NCBI GenBank assembly: GCA_013140405.1
Contig: JABFSV010000389.1
Location: 1-15,621, forward strand
Length of the DNA stretch: 15,621 nucleotides
Direction of reading: 5' to 3'
Source of the DNA: Methyloglobulus sp.
GTDB lineage: Bacteria > Pseudomonadota > Gammaproteobacteria > Methylococcales > Methylomonadaceae
In this document: piece by piece, positions 1 through 7,033 of the stretch
How positions within the stretch are numbered: position 1 is the first letter of the stretch
Layout of the letters: every line of letters starts with the position of its first letter
Translations under genes and position numbers: made by a program
Notes under the pieces: generated by a model
Told to the model about the DNA's origin: nothing
Seen by the model: only the letters and a program-made list of their open reading frames with translations
Databases searched by the model: none

Positions 1-92
1 AAGAACAACGCCACCAGACATTCGGTGCCGACCACAATCAGCGGTATTGAAATGAATACGGCAATTGCAATTACAATCAATTCGAATGCCAT
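1..92 (-). CDS. N-terminus of a membrane-anchored protein, probably a GT2 glycosyltransferase (partial)
   Basis: Only the first 30 codons are inside the window; the gene runs off the left edge. Its ATG at 92-90 overlaps the TGA stop of the upstream glycosyltransferase by one base (TGATG), so the two are very likely translationally coupled. The visible residues form one hydrophobic helix (about residues 4-23, FELIVIAIAVFISIPLIVV) followed by ECLVAL. A short N-terminal membrane helix ending in an E-x-L-A-A-L-like patch is common in GT2 enzymes of exopolysaccharide clusters, where the catalytic domain follows on the cytoplasmic side. The catalytic domain is not visible, so the product is inferred from this helix and from the neighbours. 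It could be another kind of membrane protein. Confidence 0.55.
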   Translation of the reverse strand, partial: MAFELIVIAIAVFISIPLIVVGTECLVALF

Positions 93-1300
93 CAGATAAC
101 AGCCTCAGTGAACAATGCCGCCAATTTTCCGGCTTCTTTTTCTATATCATGTTGAGCGAAAACGGCATTAAACCCCTGTTCACCCATAGTTTCAAGGTCA
201 GCATCACTGGTATTTAGCAGTTCCTGCATGGCTGTTTTCAAACTGCCGACATCACCAGGAGGCACTAACCAGCCATTTTTGCCGTGTTGGATTAATTCAG
301 GTATTCCGGCAACATAGGTTGAGATAACTGGGCGACGCAATGCCAATGCTTCCATGATAACGACAGGTAAGCCCTCCGCAAAGCTGGGCAGGACCATTCC
401 CCTGGATGTAATCAATAACGATTTAACTTGCTCACTGCTGATCCAACCTGTAATTTCAACCACGTTGTCCAATTGATATGCCGCAATCCGGTTCTCGACA
501 TCTTTACGCATAGGGCCGTCACCTGCCAAAATCAGCTTGCAACTAATGCCTTCGTCATGGAGTTGTTTCATGGCATCCAGCAACAACAGTTGGCCTTTTT
601 GTTCGCACAAACGACCAATACAGAGGAGTTGCCGAGACGCTTTAGGTATTTTTGTGGCCTTTTGGGCCAGGAAAGCCGCATCAAGCCCACAACGCACAAT
701 TTTGACCTTATGCCATTCTGATGCGGGAAGCCAACGAAATAACTGGCTGCGTCCATAAGAACTGATGGCAACCACAAAACGGCTGTGGCGTATTTTTTCC
801 GCCAGATGTATAAATTCCGGCTTATCGAATTCTTCTGGGCCGTGGACTGTAAAGCTATAGCCTACGCCACCCAATAGTTGCGCCAACATCACTACGGCGG
901 TTGAATTAGTGCCAAAATGCGCGTGTATATGTTCGATGCCAGTGGTTTTTTCCCATTGCAACAAGACACAGGCTTCTATTAGGTAGACGATATGCCTGAT
1001 TAATCCGCGGTCAGAGCGTAATCCCAATTTAATGGCCACTTTAAGGCTCTTTAAGAACAACTGAGGTGACGAGCAAAATGTTTTTGTGAATGCTGATGCT
1101 ATTTTGAGCGGATGTTCAGCAAGAATATATCGTGTTTTTGGTAGTTCGCTTTGATCTAAGGGATCTACCAGTTCATCCTTGTCTGTGCGTAACGCAAAAC
1201 GCTCAACGGAATAACCGAGACGTTCCAACGCCAAAATTTCCCTACGAATGAAGCTATGGCTTACTTTAGGGTATTGGTTGACAAAATAGGCTAATTTCAT
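92..1300 (-). CDS. GT4-family glycosyltransferase (GT-B fold)
   Basis: A 402-residue cytosolic retaining glycosyltransferase that would transfer a sugar from a nucleotide-sugar donor to the growing lipid-linked repeat unit; donor and acceptor cannot be read from sequence. The N-terminal acceptor half opens with LAYFVNQYPKVSHSFIRREI (residues 3-22), typical of colanic-acid/EPS type GT4 enzymes, and includes HAHFGTNS (126-133) and FTVHGPEEFD (150-159). The C-terminal donor half has IGRLCEQKG (228-236), LILAGDGP (256-263) and the EX7E motif with Glu309 and Glu317, followed by GIPELIQHGKNGWLVPPGD (332-350). Length is normal for the family. The ATG at 1300 follows a 196-base spacer after the GT25 gene. 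I see no strong ribosome binding site there, so initiation may be weak. The stop overlaps the next gene by one base. Confidence 0.93.
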   Translation of the reverse strand: MKLAYFVNQYPKVSHSFIRREILALERLGYSVERFALRTDKDELVDPLDQSELPKTRYILAEHPLKIASAFTKTFCSSPQLFLKSLKVAIKLGLRSDRGLIRHIVYLIEACVLLQWEKTTGIEHIHAHFGTNSTAVVMLAQLLGGVGYSFTVHGPEEFDKPEFIHLAEKIRHSRFVVAISSYGRSQLFRWLPASEWHKVKIVRCGLDAAFLAQKATKIPKASRQLLCIGRLCEQKGQLLLLDAMKQLHDEGISCKLILAGDGPMRKDVENRIAAYQLDNVVEITGWISSEQVKSLLITSRGMVLPSFAEGLPVVIMEALALRRPVISTYVAGIPELIQHGKNGWLVPPGDVGSLKTAMQELLNTSDADLETMGEQGFNAVFAQHDIEKEAGKLAALFTEAVI

Positions 1301-1496
1301 GCAGCTATATGCTTTCGTTACTCAAATAATGTTAATCTATCAGCTAACACAGCATAACCTTGCTATCTTGCAAATAGGATTGTTGTGTTATGTAAGATTA
1401 GATGTGGTTGTTAATATTTATGAGGCACAAAATTGCTGGCTTTGGCAGCTATAAATATTTGAAAGGCCGATGTTTCATTCAGAAAATCAATCATCG

Positions 1497-2210
1497 CTAG
1501 TTTATCCGGTTCATGACTTTTCTTGCTTTAGCGGTTAGAAAGCGTACGACAGGTATGTTATCAAACCATTTATTCAGGGCGACATCGCTGCGGGAACTTC
1601 TTTGCCAGCCCAAATTAGGGCAAGCTAGTAAAGTGACTATTTCTGGATTTTGTTGTCTAAAGGTTGTTAGTGCGCCATCATAATGCATAGGTCCACCATC
1701 AGGGTGGCCGGGTGGTCGTTGCAAAACAGTTTCAAGGAATGCTATTAAACGATCTAAGGTATTGCCGTTTACAGCATAGAAGTGTGTTGTCATTACTGGC
1801 TTAGAATAAACCAGTAATTCCAAATCGCCTTCGATTTTCAAGTCTTCAACATGACCTAAATAGCAAATATTCCACTCCATAGCTTTCAAAGAGTTTACTA
1901 AGTAAGGTATAACGTCATGCAATTTCGGTGAAATTGCCAAATCATCTTCCATGAACAGCACAGATTGTGCTTTGCTGTCCCTGGCTTGTTTTAGAATGGC
2001 TAGATGGCTTAGGAAACAGCCCCGGGCGCCCACACTCGGAAACTTGCCTTTGTCGTCAGGCTTGATGGCGGGAAAGACGACAACCTGTTTATTTTGGTAG
2101 CCTAGGTTTACCTTTTTTAATTCAAGTTCCATTTCCAAGCGCCTATCAACCCGTTCGGGTAAGTTGACGATATAGACAGCAGCAAAAATGTCAGTCAATA
2201 ACTCTTTCAT
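1497..2210 (-). CDS. Glycosyltransferase family 25 (LPS/EPS biosynthesis type)
   Basis: A 237-residue inverting glycosyltransferase of the GT25 family, which in Gram-negative bacteria adds sugars, often galactose, to LPS or other surface glycans. The N-terminal VYIVNLPERVDRR (12-24), then GARGCFLSHLAILKQA (61-76), then the acidic metal/donor site FMEDD (86-90) are the standard GT25 signature in the standard order. A C-terminal block HYDGALTTF (176-184) and ACPNLGWQRSSRSD (196-209) is also usual for the family. The start is supported by an AAAGG ribosome binding site six bases before the ATG; that site overlaps the TAA stop of the pyruvyl transferase gene nine bases upstream, so the two are probably coupled. 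The specific sugar transferred is not predictable here. Confidence 0.9.
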   Translation of the reverse strand: MKELLTDIFAAVYIVNLPERVDRRLEMELELKKVNLGYQNKQVVVFPAIKPDDKGKFPSVGARGCFLSHLAILKQARDSKAQSVLFMEDDLAISPKLHDVIPYLVNSLKAMEWNICYLGHVEDLKIEGDLELLVYSKPVMTTHFYAVNGNTLDRLIAFLETVLQRPPGHPDGGPMHYDGALTTFRQQNPEIVTLLACPNLGWQRSSRSDVALNKWFDNIPVVRFLTAKARKVMNRIN

Positions 2211-2219
2211 GGTTAGCCT

Positions 2220-3083
2220 TTATTTGTTTAGGAACGTGACATTTTTATAGTTGTCGCGCATTGAAAAATCATAGACCGAGTAGTTTTTGTTGTATGAATT
2301 CTTATAGAAATTGACTTCCTTTCCTAATAAGGTCGAGGCAATAGCAACATGCAGCCTATTGGTATTTACGGTTTTAAATTTATCGATGTATTTGAATACC
2401 CTATACGAAGTCTCGTGAGAGTATAAACGCGACATATTGTCGGTGGCGAACGCCTGGGAAAAGTCGATATTGTTGAATGGGATGGCGATATCCGATTTTT
2501 CATCATCCATCCTGAATGAATTCAACACGCCAGCACTTAAGCTGTTTTTGATGCCATAAATTGCAGTCCTGATGCATCTTTTGGTGTTCCTGGATAAGAA
2601 CTGGTCAGTAAAAGAAAATAGCTTGTCACCGTCGCTGATCGTTTTTTTGATGTCTACCCCAAACACCAAATCATCTGCCGTGAATACGTTGGCTTTGGTG
2701 ACATGCTGGGTGACGTATTGGTAGGAATCATTTTCCCTGCAAAACAAGTCAACATTGTCGCCTAAGCCGGCGAGCATTTCAGGATACGCTTGGATGCTAT
2801 GGGGCAAGACCACCAGTTTCTTGACTTTGTTGTAGTTGTTTTCTATGAAGCGCAAGGCATTTTTATAGAGTCCGACAAGGTTGCCGCCACCACCATAAAA
2901 TACCACCCGGCCTTCATAAACCGCTTTGATGTCGCCTTCATGAAAATTGATCCCTGCACGATCCAGTATTTGATGGGCGGCATGGGCGATCAAGGAGTCG
3001 CCGGCATTGCCTGGGTTGGGTATATAGATTGCTTCTTCATTGGCATACTGTTTTAAGTAATCGTTTATATTGGTTTTAGTCAT
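2220..3083 (-). CDS. Polysaccharide pyruvyl transferase family protein
   Basis: A 287-residue member of the family that transfers the pyruvyl group of phosphoenolpyruvate to a sugar, forming an acidic pyruvate ketal on a polysaccharide repeat unit. Supporting features are IPNPGNAGDSLIAHAA (21-36), with the family's N-terminal GN.GD signature, the glycine cluster VVFYGGGGNLVG (60-71), VVLPHSIQAY (91-100), FCRENDSYQYV (114-124), VFTADDLVF (133-141) and the C-terminal NRLHVAIASTLLGKEV (242-257), where the conserved R-x-H is seen. The closest familiar style is the EpsI/EpsO-like 'predicted pyruvyl transferase' group. Its ATG lies one base after the TAA of the upstream GT2 gene. Some members of this superfamily have other ligands, so pyruvylation is a family-based inference. 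Confidence 0.88.
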   Translation of the reverse strand: MTKTNINDYLKQYANEEAIYIPNPGNAGDSLIAHAAHQILDRAGINFHEGDIKAVYEGRVVFYGGGGNLVGLYKNALRFIENNYNKVKKLVVLPHSIQAYPEMLAGLGDNVDLFCRENDSYQYVTQHVTKANVFTADDLVFGVDIKKTISDGDKLFSFTDQFLSRNTKRCIRTAIYGIKNSLSAGVLNSFRMDDEKSDIAIPFNNIDFSQAFATDNMSRLYSHETSYRVFKYIDKFKTVNTNRLHVAIASTLLGKEVNFYKNSYNKNYSVYDFSMRDNYKNVTFLNK

Positions 3084-3084
3084 A

Positions 3085-4080
3085 TTATTTGTATTCTATT
3101 AGTGTTGCCCGGTATTTTAACAAGCGAGCCAAGTGATAGCTGACCACGCCCATGAATTGGGGAAATTTGATTAAGACGAAAGAACCAGCGATTAAATACT
3201 GGAAATTTTTGGCGTAATTATGGCGAACATTGAAAGACGCAATCCTGACAATTTGCACTAAATAGATGCCCCACCCGATCATAAACCACTTGTTCAATAA
3301 ACCGAGTGACAATAATAAAATAGGCAACAAGCCGCCCCAAAATACTATGCTGCGGTTTTCTTTGACCCAATAGCGTTCTTTCGATGCGCCATGTAAGGCA
3401 CTTCCCGCTGCATAAGCAAAACCGGCCCGTTTGCTGCGTCGCCACCATTGCCCAAACTGCGTGATTGCGGCATCATGCCAAGTCATTTCGGCATCCAGGC
3501 GGTAAATTTTCCAGCCTTTATGGCGTAACCGAAAACACATTTCTGGTTCTTCCCCTGCGATTAAGTCTTCGCGGTAGCCATCGACTTCTACAAATGCTTC
3601 CACCCTGATGAGGGCATCGCCGCCACAGGCGGTGGCGCCACCTATTGGCGTGTCCCATTCAACATCGCAAAGTCGGTTATAAAGGGATTTTTCTGGAAAC
3701 CGTTCCCGCCTGCGCCCACACGCCACCGCATAATAGGTATGTTGCTCTAGGAAATCCGTGGCGCTTTCCAGCCAACTTGAAACCAATTGGCAGTCGCCGT
3801 CAATAAACTGCACGTACTTGAGTGACGGGTTACTGCTTATCAATGTCTTGAACCCAGCATTCCGCGCACGGGCGGCGGTGAAGGGCTGTGCCATATCAAG
3901 CGGAACTACGGTCATGCCCATTTTTGTCGCCAGATCCACGCTGCCATCGCTTGAACCGGAATCTACATAAACAATATGGGTCAGGTTTTGGGATAATGAT
4001 TCCAGGCAAGTACGCAACCGCTCCCCCTCATTGCGACCAATAACGACAGCACCGATTGTTGCGCTAAAAGTTGTTTTCAC
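3085..4080 (-). CDS. GT2-family glycosyltransferase with C-terminal membrane segments
   Basis: A 331-residue inverting GT-A enzyme. The donor-binding start IGAVVIGRNEGERL (9-22), VYVDSGSSDGS (37-47), FTAARARNAGF (67-77), the metal-binding DGD (94-96) and AGEEPEMCFRLRHKGW (175-190), supplying the catalytic acidic cluster, occur in the expected order. The segment after about residue 243 is hydrophobic (245-262 and 263-282, perhaps 294-310), suggesting the protein sits on the inner face of the cytoplasmic membrane, as ExoA-like EPS glycosyltransferases do. The start codon is GTG at 4080. It is the natural start because the GT2 core begins about eight residues later. The gene is 26 bases downstream of the 60-residue ORF and one base upstream of the pyruvyl transferase gene. 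Confidence 0.91.
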   Translation of the reverse strand: MKTTFSATIGAVVIGRNEGERLRTCLESLSQNLTHIVYVDSGSSDGSVDLATKMGMTVVPLDMAQPFTAARARNAGFKTLISSNPSLKYVQFIDGDCQLVSSWLESATDFLEQHTYYAVACGRRRERFPEKSLYNRLCDVEWDTPIGGATACGGDALIRVEAFVEVDGYREDLIAGEEPEMCFRLRHKGWKIYRLDAEMTWHDAAITQFGQWWRRSKRAGFAYAAGSALHGASKERYWVKENRSIVFWGGLLPILLLSLGLLNKWFMIGWGIYLVQIVRIASFNVRHNYAKNFQYLIAGSFVLIKFPQFMGVVSYHLARLLKYRATLIEYK

Positions 4081-4106
4081 GATGCTACTTTATAAGGTTT
4101 AGCTAG

Positions 4107-4289
4107 TTATACGGGATAGATAAGGGAAACTTGAGCAGGTCGAATCCGAGCGGCTTTCGACACTGCCACTAAGAACGGAATCAATTTGCCGCCGCCCAAC
4201 CTGCCGTAGGTCTTAACCAGGGATTCCATAACAAACGCCGTATAGTATTGCGTGCAATCAATCACTAAATAGCGTGGTTGTGATGCCAT
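4107..4289 (-). CDS. Small ORF of unknown function, 60 residues, abutting the GMC oxidoreductase
   Basis: I do not recognise this protein. It starts MASQPRYLVIDCTQYY and ends in a basic-hydrophobic tail (ARIRPAQVSLIYPV). Its ATG at 4289 directly follows the TAA of the GMC oxidoreductase (TAAATG), a classic coupling arrangement, and it ends 26 bases before the GTG of the next glycosyltransferase. Without this ORF that spacing would leave a gap of about 200 bases in an otherwise tightly packed operon. There is no signal peptide. Residues 34-45 (GKLIPFLVAVSK, with preceding GRLGGG) are mildly hydrophobic but too short to be a confident membrane helix. It could be a real small accessory protein of the oxidoreductase, or the remnant of a longer gene. 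The position argues for the former; the lack of recognisable homology leaves it open. Confidence 0.5.
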   Translation of the reverse strand: MASQPRYLVIDCTQYYTAFVMESLVKTYGRLGGGKLIPFLVAVSKAARIRPAQVSLIYPV

Positions 4290-5744
4290 TTATGATAGAT
4301 GCTTGGCAAGCCTGAGGGCGAGTTCGACTATGGTAAACGTCGGGTTTGTCCCGCCGCCAGTCGAAAAAACGCTGCTGCCGCCGATATATAAATTGTCAAT
4401 CCCAAAAACCTTGCAGTCCTTATCAACAACGCCATACTCAGGGCTTTTGGACATTCTTGTCGTACCAATGCTATGGCAATGATAACCTACCGGGATCTTT
4501 GCGTTTTCGTCCAAGATGTATGATGCCAATTGGACTCGGCCATAATCCTGGCGGGCAAATTCTTTGGCCAATTCAATCCCTATAGTCCGTATTGTCCTTT
4601 TGTCCAACTCATTCATTTGCCAAGAAAGATTGACACGGCGCAAACCAAAGCTGTCCGTTTCTTTGTCGAGGGAGACCCTGCTGTTTTTGTTAGGCGACTG
4701 TTCCATCAACGTACCCAAAATGCCGTCGCCAGGGCATTGAAAATCTACAAATTTACGTGACAATTCCGTTATCTCGTCCCATTTGCAGACATTGTTCCTG
4801 ATATATTTTCTAAGTTCTTTTGACCGACCGCCACCTGTAGGGGGGTCAGGCGAAATGCTCATGGAAACATTGCCGTTGCCTATTTTGTGCTCCAGCGAAA
4901 ATTGGCTGTCGGTATAAAGGCTGAGGCCCTTTTTCATGTTTTTCCAATATTTTGGATTGCCGGAAAAAAAGCCATAATTAATATTATAGTGTTCCATAAA
5001 ACATCGACCCACAAAATCTGACTGGTTGCCGATGCCTCCTTTAAGTTGGGTATCGCAGTTCAAAAGCATTCTTGCGTTCTCAATCGCGCCGAGAGCGATT
5101 ACGATATTTTTGCCAGTGAACGTAAAGCGTTTTTTGCCGTAATCCATTACCACCAGTTCTGTCACGCTGCTCAGTTCTTTATTCAGCCTGACATCAATCA
5201 GGTTGGCGTTGATGAAAAGGCTGATATTACCGGATACTTCAATTTCGGCGCGGTATTTATCGCCGAATCGGGTAGGTGCGCTTATTGCGTAACGGTCTGG
5301 GATAAATTTGCCAGAAGTCCAGTTCGATATGTCGGCTGCCGTAAAGTCTCCGCTGATGTCTACAACGGATTTGGCTTCTGCCTCATAATTTGCCAAGTCA
5401 CTTTTTTGTATAGGCCATCCCGGCAACTCAAAAAAATCTCTTTCCATAAAGTCCACTTCGTCTAAAGGCTTGCATCGGCCTGACCAATGGTTTGTCGTGC
5501 CACCTAAATATCTAAGGCGGCAGGTATCCAAGCCCCAATATTCCATGCCAGTGTTTTTGCCTTTGTAGCAATCATACGATTGGTCGGAATATTCAAATCC
5601 ACCCGCTTCCAGCAAGGCAACTTTTTTGCCAGCCCTAGCCAAGTAAACGGCTAACGTAATCCCTGCCGCACCGGCACCGCAAATACAAACGTCGTAGTCT
5701 GCCGTTTTTACATTTTTTGTGGCCGTATCTAAATCAATAATCAT
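4290..5744 (-). CDS. GMC-family FAD-dependent oxidoreductase
   Basis: A 484-residue glucose-methanol-choline family flavoenzyme, which oxidises alcohols or sugar hydroxyls to aldehydes or ketones using FAD. The ADP-binding Rossmann motif GAGAAG (23-28) and the ribose-binding LLEAGG (44-49) are at the N-terminus. LGGTTNHWSGRCKPLD (80-95) matches the flavin-binding loop of bacterial GMC enzymes, and FMERDFFELPGWPI (99-112) follows. The C-terminal signature YHCHSIGTTRMS (421-432) supplies His424 and STGGGTNPTFTI (461-472) supplies Asn467, the usual active-site pair. The length is ordinary. There is no N-terminal export signal, but its first codons overlap by 11 bases the end of a tiny Tat-signal ORF, so co-export is possible. 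Its substrate is not determinable; the surrounding glycan genes suggest a sugar or glycan hydroxyl, which is inference. A GGA eight bases upstream may serve as the ribosome binding site. Confidence 0.92.
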   Translation of the reverse strand: MIIDLDTATKNVKTADYDVCICGAGAAGITLAVYLARAGKKVALLEAGGFEYSDQSYDCYKGKNTGMEYWGLDTCRLRYLGGTTNHWSGRCKPLDEVDFMERDFFELPGWPIQKSDLANYEAEAKSVVDISGDFTAADISNWTSGKFIPDRYAISAPTRFGDKYRAEIEVSGNISLFINANLIDVRLNKELSSVTELVVMDYGKKRFTFTGKNIVIALGAIENARMLLNCDTQLKGGIGNQSDFVGRCFMEHYNINYGFFSGNPKYWKNMKKGLSLYTDSQFSLEHKIGNGNVSMSISPDPPTGGGRSKELRKYIRNNVCKWDEITELSRKFVDFQCPGDGILGTLMEQSPNKNSRVSLDKETDSFGLRRVNLSWQMNELDKRTIRTIGIELAKEFARQDYGRVQLASYILDENAKIPVGYHCHSIGTTRMSKSPEYGVVDKDCKVFGIDNLYIGGSSVFSTGGGTNPTFTIVELALRLAKHLS

Positions 5745-5913
5745 TTGTTGAATCCAAGTCCGATTTCAGTAAGACCCAACCATTCCTGATAATAAATTCG
5801 TCATCGTCAAAATAATCGTCAAATGCAATTAAGTTTGGGAATAATTTTTTTGATAACCCAAGAGCCACAGTAACGCTCAATAAATTACGCAGAAATTTTC
5901 TTCTATTTGTCAT
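5734..5913 (-). CDS. 59-residue twin-arginine (Tat) signal-bearing small protein upstream of the GMC oxidoreductase
   Basis: This short ORF starts at ATG 5913 and ends at TGA 5736-5734, overlapping the GMC oxidoreductase start by 11 bases. The N-terminus TNRRKFLRN (2-10) closely fits the Tat consensus S/T-R-R-x-F-L-K. A short, moderately hydrophobic stretch follows (LLSVTVALGL, 11-20), then SKK (21-23), the kind of basic residues that disfavour Sec export. The rest is strongly acidic (FDDYFDDDEF, 31-40), followed by IIRNGWVLLKSDL (41-53). No clear A-x-A cleavage site is seen. Tat-signalled small subunits escort signal-less GMC subunits in gluconate- and fructose-dehydrogenase-type complexes, but those subunits are much longer, so this is at most a minimal analogue. 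AGGA just before the ATG, or AAGGGA further up, could be the ribosome binding site. Confidence 0.7.
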   Translation of the reverse strand: MTNRRKFLRNLLSVTVALGLSKKLFPNLIAFDDYFDDDEFIIRNGWVLLKSDLDSTNDY

Positions 5914-6166
5914 TATCCTATTTATCCCTTATCAAAAGATTATTTGGCAAAGCCATTTTCGGTTGTCCAATTCATCGGGGCATCAGGTTATTGGTATCGC
6001 CGCTATAGGTCGTAATAGCAAGAAATAAATTGTACTTGCAGGATGCGTCCCGCCGATGTTTAAGAACAGGAGTAAAATCACCTTTCTGGGCAGCTTTGTT
6101 TGTTAACGTCCCAGGCAGTTCGGCATTAACGAAAACTGTGATGCAACAATCATAGACCACAACCGA
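5914..6166 (-). other. 253-base gap between sulfotransferase and Tat-protein genes
   Basis: This is the longest gap in the minus-strand run. One GTG-started frame of 62 codons (5972-6160) is open here, but it has no ribosome binding site that I can see and no recognisable motif, and other frames are interrupted, so I do not call it a gene. On the minus strand TTGCCA followed after 18 bases by GATAAA lies near 5918-5950 and could be a weak sigma-70 promoter for the Tat/GMC pair. No terminator hairpin with a T-run is evident. It may be a leader region or a decayed gene. Confidence 0.35.
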
Positions 6167-7033
6167 TTATTTCCAAGTTAAGGCGTTGGTCTTTGCTATC
6201 GTGGCGAAGTTGTCACAGCTTATTTCCAAGCCCAGCCATGTGCCCAAGGTGTTCAAATCATCATTGAAAATAGTTGTTAGCTTTTCGATGTGTTTTTTGT
6301 CCAACTCTGGCCGATTTTGCATGGTCAGGTTGTTTTTGACGCGATCCCGAATGAATTGCGGGATCAAATGCCGCCGCAGGAAGGTCATCAGGTTAGATTC
6401 GACCAATAACTCATATCCCCAAAAGCGTTTGATCCGTTCGTTGGAGACATTTTGCAATGCAATGTTATCGTGCCAAGTGACGGGTTGGGTGTAACCGATG
6501 AACCGGGCTATTTTTTCAAGTTCTTGTTGAGGTTGGGATTTCACAGCTTCAAAAAAAATCGGTAAGATATTCGTCTTGCCATAGGCTTGGATATAAGGTT
6601 CAAGCTGTCTTGCATAACAACTGTACGCGGCCAATTCCTCGTATTGGTCTACCGCTTGGTTAATATCACAGCTAAAGACATTTTGCGACCATTGGTGGAT
6701 ATAGTGCGAAACCAATCGGTCGATAGGATGGCGCATGACATAAATGAGCTTTACGGACGGCAAATAAGCGGACATCCGTTGGATGCACTGGGGATAAGTC
6801 GGCAACTTGGTGTAATGGGTGCTGGATTCACCGCATAGGTCGCCGGGTTGGGCATCTTTGAAAAGGGCTTCGTACCAGTTTAATCCGCGTGCATATTGGT
6901 CGTCATCACTGAAGAAATTAGGTTCTTTTGGTGTACTCATAAAAATGCCCGGCTGGTGCGCCAACTGGGTATGGAGCGAACTGGTCGCGCATTTCATTGC
7001 GCCGACAATAATAAAGTCAGGCTTATTTGCCAT
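6167..7033 (-). CDS. PAPS-dependent sulfotransferase (heparan-sulfotransferase-like superfamily)
   Basis: A 288-residue cytosolic enzyme predicted to move sulfate from PAPS to a hydroxyl or amino group of a sugar. The 5'-phosphosulfate-binding loop is FIIVGAMKCATSS (7-19) with Lys14. The family motif STPKEPNFF (33-41) carries Glu37, which lines up with the catalytic glutamate of glycosaminoglycan sulfotransferases. The 3'-phosphate-binding element is YVMRHPIDRLVSHY (98-111) with Arg101 and Ser109. The length is typical. The ATG overlaps the 3' end of the GT2 gene by 11 bases, and a GGA five bases upstream may serve as ribosome binding site. It shares the whole N-terminal layout with the sulfotransferase at 11461-12435, to the residue (Lys14, Glu37, Arg101, Ser109 in both), so they are paralogues. 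The acceptor is inferred to be the repeat unit made by this locus. Confidence 0.9.
   Translation of the reverse strand: MANKPDFIIVGAMKCATSSLHTQLAHQPGIFMSTPKEPNFFSDDDQYARGLNWYEALFKDAQPGDLCGESSTHYTKLPTYPQCIQRMSAYLPSVKLIYVMRHPIDRLVSHYIHQWSQNVFSCDINQAVDQYEELAAYSCYARQLEPYIQAYGKTNILPIFFEAVKSQPQQELEKIARFIGYTQPVTWHDNIALQNVSNERIKRFWGYELLVESNLMTFLRRHLIPQFIRDRVKNNLTMQNRPELDKKHIEKLTTIFNDDLNTLGTWLGLEISCDNFATIAKTNALTWK

Noticed and set aside
1400..1496. CGATG/CATCG and GCTG/CAGC short inverted repeats after the GT25 stop, considered as a terminator
   Set aside because: Arms are only four to five bases with long loops and no T-run follows.
5046..5465. Plus-strand open frame of 139 codons opposite the GMC oxidoreductase
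   Set aside because: It lies wholly antisense to a gene with clear FAD-binding and active-site motifs; it is a shadow of that gene's codon pattern.
5972..6160. Open frame of 62 codons on the minus strand, GTG start
   Set aside because: No ribosome binding site, no recognisable motif, rare start codon, and a composition that does not look like a protein core. Described as part of the 253-base gap instead.
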